7,336 bases of DNA. Origin: Verrucomicrobiota bacterium. GTDB taxonomy: Bacteria > Verrucomicrobiota > Verrucomicrobiia > Limisphaerales > J093. A program made the position numbers and the translations under genes. This document shows, in pieces, positions 1 to 7,187 of the stretch (position 1 is the stretch's first letter; each line of letters starts with the position of its first letter). Under the pieces are notes generated by a model, which was not told the origin of the DNA, made no database searches, and saw only the letters and a program-made list of their open reading frames with translations. Where the stretch lies: contig JARYMD010000219.1 of assembly GCA_029907285.1 (NCBI GenBank), forward strand, positions 1 to 7,336, written 5' to 3'.

Positions 1-6
1 CGCGTT

Positions 7-1314
7 TCAACTGCTCGGGGCAACCAGCAGCACAGGCAGATTCGCAGTGGCAGCGTGGCCGTGGCCGTCATTGGCGTACACGAACAACCTGAATTTACCC
101 GGGCGATTTGGCAGGCGCAGGTCAGCGATTCGTCCACCTGAACGGGTTTTGACAACAACCTCCGGCATCGGCGCCGTCGGCGGCTCGTAATCACCACCGA
201 CATTTGGGTTGTCAGAAGTGTCCTCGCGGAAGTCCCAGGTGATCACGAGATCATCGTTGTCGGGGTCTTGGACATCGACTTCGACTGACACTTCTTTGCC
301 GGCCATCATCACTGCGCTCTGTTGGTTCTGTGCACTCTGTGAGCCGATGATTCGGATTTTGCCCGGCCCGATTCGCGGGCAAAGGTTTGTTGGCCACCGG
401 CCGGTCCAGAGATAGCTCATTGTTTCAACGGCAGCCGTCGCATTGCCATCGGGCAAGAACATTCCGTACCATGTATGGGTCTTTTCCTGCTTGTGCGACC
501 AGTAGAAAGCGTACGCGCCGAGGCATTGGGGGCGTCCTTCGACGGCATGCCGGTACGCTTTGAGGTAGAACTCGGCTTTTTCTGTGCTTGAGTCTTCAAT
601 TGGCACGCGCCACGGAGTTTTCGGCACCTGCCAGTGGCCGCGCGGCCCGAATTCGGTCACCACATATGGCCTGGTCCAACCTGCGCGTGCCACGTCTTCC
701 GGGAGCGTCAACATGTCGTTGTACGAGTTCAGACCGACGGCGTCGAGGGCGGGACAATGCTCGTCCAGCTCCGGCAGGATTCGCTTGTACGCATCGCCAA
801 GAACTGTGATGACAGGGTGGTTCGGGTCTTCGGTCTTGATCATTTGTGCGATGCGATTCACTTCGCGCCAGAGTGCAACTCGTTGGCCATGTGAAGCTCC
901 GATTTCGGGTTCATTCCCAATCGCCCACATCAGCAGTGCGGGGTGTGATCGATGGCGTTTCACCAACTCGCGGATTTTCTCGAGCTGGCTGTTTATTTGT
1001 TCCGTGTTCTCGTAATCAAAGCCTTTGCGTGGATTTGCCAAGGGCAAACCGACAAGGCAGGTCAAACCGTGCCGATGTGCTCCGTCGAGCGCGTTGGGAC
1101 CCGCCCGAACAGAGTTGCCGCCTGAAGCTGCGAGAAGGTCAAGACGGTATGTTCCAACTGCGCCTTTGATGAAGAACTGTTTGCCATTCCGCTCGAGTTG
1201 AAATCCGGCATCGGCCCGGCGGATTTGCACCAATGCAGGTTCATTGTCGGCGCGCAATGTGACGACCCCGAGCGCGAGAGCGAGTGCACATCTGAGAGCG
1301 GTGGCCGTTGCCAT
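7..1314 (-). CDS. Secreted glycoside hydrolase, family 2-type TIM barrel with C-terminal PKD-like domain
   Basis: This is a 435-residue predicted exported enzyme likely to hydrolyse or transfer a beta-linked glycan; the substrate cannot be read from sequence. Residues 1-22 look like a signal peptide (hydrophobic ALALALGVVTL, likely cut after Ala22). Cys9 is inside it, without a clear lipobox. The barrel begins at FFIKGA (47-52), followed by GGNSVRA (65-71). GNEPE (133-137) supplies the probable acid/base Glu135, and VVTEFG (218-223) the probable nucleophile Glu221; both fit clan GH-A. The aromatic stretch YWSHKQEKTHTWYG (271-284) is typical of one bacterial branch of this family. Residues about 335-430 form a beta-rich domain with DPDNDDLVITWDF (350-362), resembling PKD folds. 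The N-terminal sandwich domains of classical GH2 enzymes are absent, which is usual for this branch. No strong Shine-Dalgarno precedes the ATG, but the signal peptide supports this start. It is divergent from the OPT transporter. Family assignment is firm; specificity is unknown. Confidence 0.9.
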   Translation of the reverse strand: MATATALRCALALALGVVTLRADNEPALVQIRRADAGFQLERNGKQFFIKGAVGTYRLDLLAASGGNSVRAGPNALDGAHRHGLTCLVGLPLANPRKGFDYENTEQINSQLEKIRELVKRHRSHPALLMWAIGNEPEIGASHGQRVALWREVNRIAQMIKTEDPNHPVITVLGDAYKRILPELDEHCPALDAVGLNSYNDMLTLPEDVARAGWTRPYVVTEFGPRGHWQVPKTPWRVPIEDSSTEKAEFYLKAYRHAVEGRPQCLGAYAFYWSHKQEKTHTWYGMFLPDGNATAAVETMSYLWTGRWPTNLCPRIGPGKIRIIGSQSAQNQQSAVMMAGKEVSVEVDVQDPDNDDLVITWDFREDTSDNPNVGGDYEPPTAPMPEVVVKTRSGGRIADLRLPNRPGKFRLFVYANDGHGHAATANLPVLLVAPSS

Positions 1315-1430
1315 GAGACAAGAGTACCACAGCGCGTTGTTGCCGCAACGAGAAGCCTTTCAAGCCTGAATTTCTGCTTGAATCGACGCCGCTAGAGAAG
1401 GCACTGTCCGGTCACTTATTTTGCCCGATC
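1315..1430. promoter_or_regulatory. Divergent intergenic region between glycosidase and OPT transporter
   Basis: These 116 bp must carry the 5' control signals of both the leftward glycosidase and the rightward transporter, unless either is read from elsewhere. No convincing -35/-10 pair or sigma54 GG-N10-GC element is visible on either strand. TTGAAT at 1378-1383 could serve as a -35 for the transporter, but no matching -10 follows at 16-18 bp. Two dyads are present: TTCAAGC/GCTTGAA (1359-1382), and a weaker CGTTG/CAACG (1335-1339 and 1346-1350) that would fall in the glycosidase leader. AGAGAAGG at 1394-1401 is purine-rich but about 30 bases from the transporter ATG, too far to act as an ordinary ribosome binding site. 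The role is inferred from gene orientation. Confidence 0.5.
1359..1382. promoter_or_regulatory. Perfect 7-bp inverted repeat, candidate operator
   Basis: TTCAAGC (1359-1365) and its exact reverse complement GCTTGAA (1376-1382) are separated by ten AT-rich bases, giving 17 bp between arm centres. That is close to one and a half helical turns, and it lies midway between two divergent start codons. The geometry would suit a dimeric regulator or a small hairpin. No regulator family is recognised, and one 7-bp dyad in about 100 bp can arise by chance. Confidence 0.3.
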
Positions 1431-3341
1431 ATGGCACTGAAACAACTTACCGAGGACCAGGTTCGCACTTGGACGCTGGAAGAGAAAGACAAGTGGTGGT
1501 TTGAGAACGTTTTCAGGGGCGACGCACCGCAGCTTACGCTGCGAGCGGCGCTTACGGGCATGGGGCTTGGGGGTGTTCTGTCGCTCACCAACCTGTACGT
1601 GGGGGCCAAAACTGGCTGGACGCTTGGCGTTGGCATAACATCGGTGATTCTGGCCTTTGCGACGTTCAAGCTGCTTTCGGCTCTCCGACTGGGCAAGGAC
1701 TTTACTCTGCTTGAAAACAACATAACCCAGTCAATTGCGACTGCGGCTGGTTACATGACGGCGCCGATGATATCGAGTCTGGCAGCGTACATGATGGTGA
1801 CCAACGAGGTCATCCCGATGGGCCAGACCGTTGCGTGGATTACCGCGATTGCTCTCCTTGGCGTGCTTTTTGCCTTTCCATTGAAGAAACGGTTCATCAA
1901 CGACGAGCAGCACGCATTCCCGGAAGGGCGCGCTGCGGGGATAGTGATGGACGCACTGCACAGCGGCGACGCCGCAGCGGGTTTGCTGAAAGCAAGGTTG
2001 TTGGTGGTCACTGGCTTGATTTCATCGGTGCTGAAGTTCATGCAGAGCGCGCCAATAATGGCGAAACTGCACCTTAAGTTCCTGACCGTGCCGGAGTTCC
2101 TTGACGGGTGGGTTTACACGCTGGCCACGTTGAAGATTCTGGGCACGGATTTGAGGCAACTGACAGTGCGTCCTGACACGGACTTTGTTATGATGGCGGC
2201 GGGCGGGCTCATGGGGATACGAACAGGCGTGTCGCTCATGATCGGCGCGGTTTTGAACTACCTTGTCATTGTGCCGATGATGATTGCTTCGGGTGAGATT
2301 AGGGGTCGCGAGATCGATGGCGCCGTGCAATTCGGGTTCCGTGAAATCACCAAGTGGGCGCTCTGGGGCGGGGTGGCGATGATGACCACGGCGTCATTGT
2401 ATTCATTCTTTGCCAGGCCGCGAATGCTGCTGAGCGCGTTTCAGGGGTTATGGCCCGGGCGAGACGGAGCACAGGACCGAGATGTTCTGCACAAGATTGA
2501 ACTTCCGATGTGGGTTTTTGTTGTGTTCATACCGGTGCTGGGAGCAATAACGGTGTTGCTGGCGTACGCGTTTTTTGGAGTGTCAATTTGTATGGGGATA
2601 ATTGCGATCCCGTTGATTTTTGTTTTCACTGTGATTGGGGTGAATTCAACGGCATTGACGTCGATAACTCCGACCGGTGCCCTGGGCAAACTCACGCAAT
2701 TGACATACGGGATACTGGCCCCCGGCAATATCAAGACCAACCTGATGACTGCGGGCATCACCGCCGAGGTCGCCAGCAACGCATCGAATCTTCTGATGAA
2801 CATCAAGCCCGGCTACATGCTGGGTGCCAAGCCGCGCTTGCAGGCCATCGGCCATGTCCTTGGCGTGTTGGCCGGAGCGCTGGTTGCAACGCCGTTGTTC
2901 TACTATGTCTTTCTTTCCAAAGGACCAGCACAGTTGGTCTCGGATCAGTACCCTATGCCCGCTGCGACAATTTGGCGCGCGGTGGCGGAGCTTCTCATGC
3001 AGGGGCTGTCCAACCTGCCGATGTCCGCAAGATGGGCAGTGTTGACAGGCGCAATACTGGGCATTGCGCTGGAAGTGATTCGTCACGCGACAAAAGGCCG
3101 GTTCTGGCTGTCCGGAGTCGGGATCGGATTGGCGACCGTGATACCGTTCAACACCTGTTTTGCGATGTTTCTCGGTTCAGCCTTTTTCTGGATTGTTGAG
3201 CGGCTGTGGCCGGACAAGCAATCGCGCGCGAACCGCATTTTGGTGGAGAACCAGGAGCCGATATGTGCGGGAGTGATTGCAGGTGGGGCTTTGTGTGGAA
3301 TAGTGGTGATTCTGATTGAGAACTTCCTGTTGAGCAGGTAA
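1431..3341 (+). CDS. OPT-family oligopeptide/metal-chelate transporter
   Basis: A 636-residue polytopic inner-membrane protein of the OPT (oligopeptide transporter/yellow-stripe-like) superfamily. Members move small peptides, or peptide-like metal chelates, usually by proton symport. The first ~35 residues are cytoplasmic and polar. Membrane segments then run through most of the protein, roughly 38-58, 64-84, 105-125, 132-150, 186-205, 253-285, 306-326, 358-382, 384-406, 472-495, 535-550, 557-590 and 610-634. Family hallmarks are ENNITQSIATAAGY (95-108), HAFPEGRAAG (161-170), and the conserved block from TPTGALGKLTQL (about 413-424) through APGNIKTNLMTAG (430-442) to KPGYMLGAKPR (459-469). 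The length is normal for bacterial OPT proteins. No clear Shine-Dalgarno precedes the ATG; the start is chosen because it gives the usual N-terminal length. It is divergent from the glycosidase and convergent with uvrB, so it is probably monocistronic. Family is secure; substrate is not determined. Confidence 0.93.
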   Translation: MALKQLTEDQVRTWTLEEKDKWWFENVFRGDAPQLTLRAALTGMGLGGVLSLTNLYVGAKTGWTLGVGITSVILAFATFKLLSALRLGKDFTLLENNITQSIATAAGYMTAPMISSLAAYMMVTNEVIPMGQTVAWITAIALLGVLFAFPLKKRFINDEQHAFPEGRAAGIVMDALHSGDAAAGLLKARLLVVTGLISSVLKFMQSAPIMAKLHLKFLTVPEFLDGWVYTLATLKILGTDLRQLTVRPDTDFVMMAAGGLMGIRTGVSLMIGAVLNYLVIVPMMIASGEIRGREIDGAVQFGFREITKWALWGGVAMMTTASLYSFFARPRMLLSAFQGLWPGRDGAQDRDVLHKIELPMWVFVVFIPVLGAITVLLAYAFFGVSICMGIIAIPLIFVFTVIGVNSTALTSITPTGALGKLTQLTYGILAPGNIKTNLMTAGITAEVASNASNLLMNIKPGYMLGAKPRLQAIGHVLGVLAGALVATPLFYYVFLSKGPAQLVSDQYPMPAATIWRAVAELLMQGLSNLPMSARWAVLTGAILGIALEVIRHATKGRFWLSGVGIGLATVIPFNTCFAMFLGSAFFWIVERLWPDKQSRANRILVENQEPICAGVIAGGALCGIVVILIENFLLSR

Positions 3342-3393
3342 CGCGGCCGGGCATGCTTTGGGAAACGAGGCGCGCCAAACCGCACCCGATCCT
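3342..3393. other. Convergent gap between OPT transporter and uvrB
   Basis: These 52 bp separate two converging stop codons. I see no GC-rich hairpin followed by a T-run on either strand. The only symmetry is an AscI-type palindrome, GGCGCGCC (3369-3376), inside a loose TTTGG/CCAAA pairing (3358-3362 and 3375-3379). Termination may be Rho-dependent or occur inside the neighbouring genes. Confidence 0.4.
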
Positions 3394-5535
3394 TCACCTT
3401 GATTTGGCTTTCAACTGGCGTTTGCCGTATGTGGCCGAACCTCTTGCACCTGGCTTTTTTGTGTCTTGCCCGGTCTGTTTGTCGGACCCGGCAAACTGCC
3501 GTTTGAGTTCGCGGATTTGATCACGGATAAGGGCGGCCTTTTCAAACTCGAGGTTGTTTGACGCTTCGAGCATTTCGGCTTCGAGCTCGCGTATTGTCTC
3601 GGTGACATCGAAATCTGCGCCGACTTCGTGGAGCAAACTGTCGGCTGCGGCGAGGGTTTGACGCCGGGTTGAGAGGCTTTCCTCGACTGCGCGGCTTACG
3701 CTGCGCGGGGTTATGTTGTGCTTTTTGTTATAAGCGATCTGTCGCTGGCGTCTGTACTCGGTTGTTGCAAGGAACGTTCGGATGCTGTCCGTCATGACAT
3801 CCGCATAAAGGATGACCTCGCCATTGATGTGGCGTGCGGCACGGCCGGCTGTTTGGATGAGGCTTGTCGCAGAACGCAGGAACCCCTCTTTGTCGGCGTC
3901 AAGAATGGCTACAAGCGAAACCTCGGGCAGGTCAAGTCCTTCGCGCAGAAGGTTGATGCCAACCAGAACATCAAAATCGCCCTTGCGCAGCGCGCGGAGT
4001 ATCTCGACGCGTTCGATTGCGTCTATTTCGCTGTGGAGGTACCGGACGTTTATGCCGATGCCCTGCAGGTAATCTGTCAGTTCCTCCGCTGTGCGTTTTG
4101 TCAGCGTGGTAACGAGAACGCGCTCGTGCCGCTCGGCCCGCCGACGGCATTCTTCAATCAGATCATCGATTTGCCCCTGCAGTGGTTTGATGGTCACGGT
4201 TGGATCAACCAGGCCGGTGGGACGGACGATCAATTCCACAACACCGGGCGGCGGACCGGATGCGGCTTCCGGGCTGTCCTGGGACAAGATGTGCGCATGG
4301 CCTGCGTGGCCATGGGCGTCTTCGCGCACCCATTCCAATTCTGTTTTACCCGGTGTAGCACTGACATAGATCGTCTGGCCCTGCAGAGACTGGAATTCCT
4401 GAAAACTCAGAGGCCGGTTGTCCAGTGCGCTGGGGAGACGAAACCCGTATTCGACCAGCACCTGTTTGCGGCTGATATCCCCGTTGTACATGCCGCCAAT
4501 TTGAGGGATTGTTGCATGTGATTCGTCGATTACCATCACGTAGTCTTTTGGAAGGAAGTCCAGCAGCGTGCATGGTCTCGAACCTGGCGGCCGTCCCGAC
4601 AGGTGGCGGGAGTAATTCTCGATGCCGGAGCAGCAGCCCATGCTTTCCAGCATCTCGATGTCGTACTCGGTGCGCATCTTGATTCGTTGTGCTTCGATCA
4701 ATTTGCCGCGGGCTTCAAACCACGCAATTCGCTCCTCGAGTTCCTGTCTGATGCTGGCGATTGCGCGCTTTACTTTTTCATATGGTGTGACGAATTGGGC
4801 GGCAGGGTGTATGACAACCGCGTTTTCAGTTCCAAGCCTGTGGCCTGTCAGCGGGTCAAACCTTGTCAGCCTGTCAATCTGGTCGCCAAAGAACTCGATC
4901 CGCACTGCCTCTTCGGAGCAAGCGGGAACGAGTTCCACAGTGTCGCCGCGGGCGCGGAAAGTGCCGCGCTCGAGAGAAACGTCATTGCGCAGATACTGCA
5001 GATCCACCAATCGCCTCAAGAGTTGGTCGCGGCTCAATTCCTGGCCGACCTGAAGTCCCATGACCATGGCTTCGTAGTCTTCGCGGCTGCCGATGCCATA
5101 TATGCACGAGACGCTTGCGACGACGACAACGTCGCGCCTTGTGAACAGGGAACTCATTGTCGAGAGCCGCAAACGCTCGATTTCAGCGTTCCTGCTCGAA
5201 TCTTTTTCAATGTAAGTGTCGGTTCTCGGAATATACGCTTCCGGTTGGTAATAATCGAAGTAGGAGACGAAGTATTCGACAGCGTTCTGGGGGAAAAAGT
5301 TCTTGAACTCGGCGTAGAGCTGGGCGGCGAGGGTCTTGTTGTGGGAAATGACCAGAGCCGGTCTGCCAATTCTGGCTATGACATTGGCGATTGTGAAAGT
5401 TTTGCCCGACCCTGTGACGCCCTGGAGAACCTGGTGCTTCTTGCCGGCCAGCAGGCCGTCAGTGAGTTTCTCGATTGCTTCGGGTTGGTCGCCGGCCGGA
5501 GCATATGGAGCCACCAGTTCGAAAATGCTTTCCAT
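3394..5535 (-). CDS. uvrB: UvrABC nucleotide excision repair protein UvrB
   Basis: UvrB takes over damaged DNA from UvrA, verifies the lesion with a beta-hairpin, and recruits UvrC for dual incision. All key parts are visible: Walker A GVTGSGKT (39-46), the Tyr-rich beta-hairpin (about 90-115, with Tyr92, Tyr95, Tyr96, Tyr101 and Tyr108), motif II DESH (337-340), motif III SATPG (392-396), motif IV TTLTKRTAEEL (476-486), motif V INLLREGLDLPEV (527-539), motif VI QTAGRAARH (561-569), and a C-terminal UVR domain (about 645-680) used to contact UvrC. At 713 residues it is longer than the 673-residue Escherichia coli protein. The excess is an insertion at about 405-430 and a Lys/Arg-rich, probably disordered tail (681-713). 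The N-terminus aligns with known UvrBs, which fixes the start. Only 2 bp separate it from the upstream regulator stop, and its Shine-Dalgarno is weak, so translational coupling is likely. No LexA-like box is seen directly upstream, where the sequence is regulator coding DNA. Confidence 0.99.
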   Translation of the reverse strand: MESIFELVAPYAPAGDQPEAIEKLTDGLLAGKKHQVLQGVTGSGKTFTIANVIARIGRPALVISHNKTLAAQLYAEFKNFFPQNAVEYFVSYFDYYQPEAYIPRTDTYIEKDSSRNAEIERLRLSTMSSLFTRRDVVVVASVSCIYGIGSREDYEAMVMGLQVGQELSRDQLLRRLVDLQYLRNDVSLERGTFRARGDTVELVPACSEEAVRIEFFGDQIDRLTRFDPLTGHRLGTENAVVIHPAAQFVTPYEKVKRAIASIRQELEERIAWFEARGKLIEAQRIKMRTEYDIEMLESMGCCSGIENYSRHLSGRPPGSRPCTLLDFLPKDYVMVIDESHATIPQIGGMYNGDISRKQVLVEYGFRLPSALDNRPLSFQEFQSLQGQTIYVSATPGKTELEWVREDAHGHAGHAHILSQDSPEAASGPPPGVVELIVRPTGLVDPTVTIKPLQGQIDDLIEECRRRAERHERVLVTTLTKRTAEELTDYLQGIGINVRYLHSEIDAIERVEILRALRKGDFDVLVGINLLREGLDLPEVSLVAILDADKEGFLRSATSLIQTAGRAARHINGEVILYADVMTDSIRTFLATTEYRRQRQIAYNKKHNITPRSVSRAVEESLSTRRQTLAAADSLLHEVGADFDVTETIRELEAEMLEASNNLEFEKAALIRDQIRELKRQFAGSDKQTGQDTKKPGARGSATYGKRQLKAKSR
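4246..4323 (-). other. UvrB-internal insertion with His-rich start
   Basis: This is the part of uvrB encoding residues about 405-430. In E. coli UvrB about 10 residues lie between SATPG and the VVDQVVRPTG strand; here about 35 do. The extra sequence starts DAHGHAGHAH (406-415), continues ILSQDSPEAAS, and ends GPPPG (427-431), before VVELIVRPTG resumes the normal alignment. It is in frame, with intact motifs on both sides, so it is not a frameshift artefact. It lies between helicase motifs III and IV, probably as a surface loop. The count comes from hand alignment with a remembered E. coli sequence. Confidence 0.7.
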
Positions 5536-5537
5536 TG

Positions 5538-6875
5538 TCAGACATCAATTCCGAACTGTTTCAATTTGTTGTAGAGCGTTTGGCGGGTTATGCCGAGCTG
5601 CCTGGCGGCAGCGGCCTTGTTGCCACCGGTCTGGCGCAGCGCGCCGAGGATCGCGTTCTTTTCCATTGCAGCAAGTCCTGCCAGCGGCTGGCCGTCTGTG
5701 CCCACAGCGTCATAGGGGATTGACAGGTCCTTGAGATCGATTAGATCGCCGGTGCAAACGAGCACTGCGCGCTGGACCTCGTTTTCGAGTTGCCGGACGT
5801 TTCCCGGCCAATCGAATTTCTGAAGACAATCCAGTGCTGCTGGTGTGAAAGCCCGGACACGTGAGTTTGCCTGAGAAGCAAAACGCTGGAGGAAACTGTT
5901 TGCCAATGGCACAATATCCTCGCGCCGCTCGCGGAGTGGAGGAACGTGAAGTGTGATGGTGCTTATTCGGTAGTACAGGTCCTGGCGCAGCTTCTGTTCT
6001 GCAAGGGCCTGCTCGATTTGCCTGTTGGTTGTGGCGATGATTCTGCAGTCAACGGTCCAGTGTTCGGTGGCGCCTACCGAGCGAACTTCCTTGGTTTGAA
6101 GCACGCGCAGGAGTTTCGACTGTGTTTCAGCAGGCATCTCGGAGATTTCATCGAGCAGAATGGTGCCGCCGTGGGCCTGATGGAACAGTCCCTGACGATC
6201 TGTGTGTGCTCCGGTGTATGCGCCTCGAACTGCGCCAAACAACTCGCTTTCAATCAGTTCACGTGGCAGGGCCGCGCAATTGACTTTCACGAATGGCCCA
6301 TCGCGGCGTTCGCTCAATGAATGGATCATGTTGGCGATCACTTCTTTGCCAACGCCGCTTTCACCGGTCAGGAACACCGGCGCGTCGCTTGGCGCCACTC
6401 TGGCAATAACCCGCAGAAGATTGCGCATTGACGGACTGCGGAAGACCGGGGCAACGCCGCCGCTGAGCGTCGAGACAGCCTGTTGCAGTGCTTCGACCCG
6501 GGTGTTGAGCTGCTTGTGCTCGAAAGCGCGCTGTATGAGAAGCTCAAGGCTTTCCAGTTGAATGGGTTTGGTCGCAAAATGGAAAGCGCCGGCTTTTATG
6601 GATTCGACTGCTGCTTCGACGGTGCCGAAGCCTGTGAGCATTACGATCTCGACGTCTGCGCGGTTCTGTTTAAGTCTCTTGACAAGGTCCAACCCGTTTG
6701 CATCGGGCAGGCGCAGGTCAAGAACAATAACGTCCGGACAGCGTGCCTCGATCGAGTGCCACATGCCTGCCGCGTTGGCTGCTGTCGCCACATCATACCC
6801 GGCGTGCGAGAGCGCCCTTTCCATGACCGACAGCACGCTAGGGTCGTCATCTACCAATAGAACTTTTGGTTTCAT
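5538..6875 (-). CDS. Sigma54-dependent NtrC-type response regulator
   Basis: A 445-residue transcription activator with the standard three-domain plan. The receiver domain (1-120) has the acidic pocket Asp9/Asp10/Asp11, phospho-acceptor Asp53 in VLDLRLP, Thr81 and Lys103. The AAA+ domain (about 145-375) has Walker A GESGVGKE (171-178), the sigma54-contact loop as GAYTGA (218-223) instead of the commoner GAFTGA, Walker B GGTILLDE (236-243), sensor I ATTN (281-284), candidate arginine fingers Arg297/Arg303, and sensor II WPGNVRQLEN (356-365). A Fis-type helix-turn-helix fills about 403-443. A sensor kinase would phosphorylate Asp53 and drive oligomerisation and ATP-dependent open-complex formation; no kinase is in the window. 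The ATG has a weak GGGG just upstream and overlaps the stop of a short upstream frame (ATGA). It is followed after 2 bp by uvrB. Family is certain; signal and target genes are unknown, so no symbol is given. Confidence 0.97.
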   Translation of the reverse strand: MKPKVLLVDDDPSVLSVMERALSHAGYDVATAANAAGMWHSIEARCPDVIVLDLRLPDANGLDLVKRLKQNRADVEIVMLTGFGTVEAAVESIKAGAFHFATKPIQLESLELLIQRAFEHKQLNTRVEALQQAVSTLSGGVAPVFRSPSMRNLLRVIARVAPSDAPVFLTGESGVGKEVIANMIHSLSERRDGPFVKVNCAALPRELIESELFGAVRGAYTGAHTDRQGLFHQAHGGTILLDEISEMPAETQSKLLRVLQTKEVRSVGATEHWTVDCRIIATTNRQIEQALAEQKLRQDLYYRISTITLHVPPLRERREDIVPLANSFLQRFASQANSRVRAFTPAALDCLQKFDWPGNVRQLENEVQRAVLVCTGDLIDLKDLSIPYDAVGTDGQPLAGLAAMEKNAILGALRQTGGNKAAAARQLGITRQTLYNKLKQFGIDV

Positions 6876-7018
6876 TGCCCCAATGCATCGCGTTTCTGCA
6901 GCTTCTTATCTCGCTGTCTGCGGTCCACGGGCACGAGCGCAAAACGCACCTTTCCCCGTCCCGGCTCCTTTTCCACGGGGCTGATTTGCAGCTCGGCTTT
7001 CTTTCCACTCCTGCACAC
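6872..7018 (-). CDS. Possible short coding fragment overlapping the regulator start
   Basis: This frame reads 48 codons from a GTG at 7016-7018 to a TGA at 6872-6874 that shares ATGA with the regulator start, a classic coupling overlap. The translation is highly charged, for example KKAELQISPVEKEPGRGK and then RFALVPVDRRQRDKK. About two-thirds of third positions are G or C, similar to real genes nearby. The same frame stays open upstream to an ATG at 7147, but that start lies inside the palindromic repeat and is implausible. The GTG has no Shine-Dalgarno. AGGAG lies just inside the frame, with no suitable start after it. It matches no family I know. It could be a small leader protein, the tail of a decayed upstream gene, or non-coding sequence that happens to be open. 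Confidence 0.22.
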   Translation of the reverse strand: MCRSGKKAELQISPVEKEPGRGKVRFALVPVDRRQRDKKLQKRDALGQ

Positions 7019-7105
7019 GCGAAAAGTAATACAACTTCTAGGACAATACAAATTGCTATGGTTGCTTAATTCGAGCCGACGGTCAAGCACGCTTAACATG
7101 CTCGT

Positions 7106-7187
7106 GGTAGGGCGTAGCCGCCACTGGGGCGCCGAATACCTCAGCAAACATCCTGATTCCGGCTCGCTGGGGACAGCGAGCCCTACC
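7106..7187. repeat. 82-bp palindrome-bounded repeat element
   Basis: GGTAGGGC (7106-7113) and its exact complement GCCCTACC (7180-7187) bound an 82-bp segment. Inside, GGCTCGCT (7161-7168) pairs perfectly with AGCGAGCC (7175-7182) around the six-base loop GGGGAC, making a strong hairpin that shares its right arm with the terminal repeat. This layout resembles the short extragenic palindromic elements (REP/MITE-like) scattered in many bacterial genomes, and I have an unverified impression that similar GGTAGGGC-bounded modules recur in Verrucomicrobiota. No flanking target-site duplication is obvious. With only one copy in the window, its dispersed nature is an inference. Confidence 0.5.

Noticed and set aside
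584..1015. 143-codon plus-strand frame opposite the glycosidase
   Set aside because: It is antisense to the catalytic barrel, with no motif and no ribosome binding site.
2510..3199. 229-codon plus-strand frame overlapping the OPT gene
   Set aside because: It is an out-of-frame reading of conserved OPT segments with Cys- and Arg-rich, non-membrane composition.
3342..3393. Possible bidirectional terminator between converging genes
   Set aside because: No stable stem followed by a T-run exists on either strand; the GGCGCGCC palindrome is too short.
3718..4521. 267-codon plus-strand open frame antisense to uvrB
   Set aside because: Same reasoning: it mirrors uvrB motifs IV-VI and shows no domain of its own.
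4603..5574. 323-codon plus-strand open frame antisense to uvrB
   Set aside because: It is wholly opposite the conserved uvrB sequence, its translation has no recognisable motif, and long antisense frames are a common by-product of GC-biased codon use.
6866..7069. Plus-strand 67-codon frame with a signal-peptide-like start
   Set aside because: It opens at a TTG inside the start of the response regulator on the other strand, has no Shine-Dalgarno, and the hydrophobic stretch is short. It is most likely chance.
6876..7105. Sigma54 promoter upstream of the regulator
   Set aside because: Near-matches such as TGGAAAG...GCTGCA have the wrong spacing between GG and GC (12 rather than 10 bases).
6872..7147. 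91-codon minus-strand frame starting at 7147
   Set aside because: The ATG lies within the palindromic repeat, and the first ~40 codons do not look coding. Only the last 48 codons are kept, as a low-confidence candidate.
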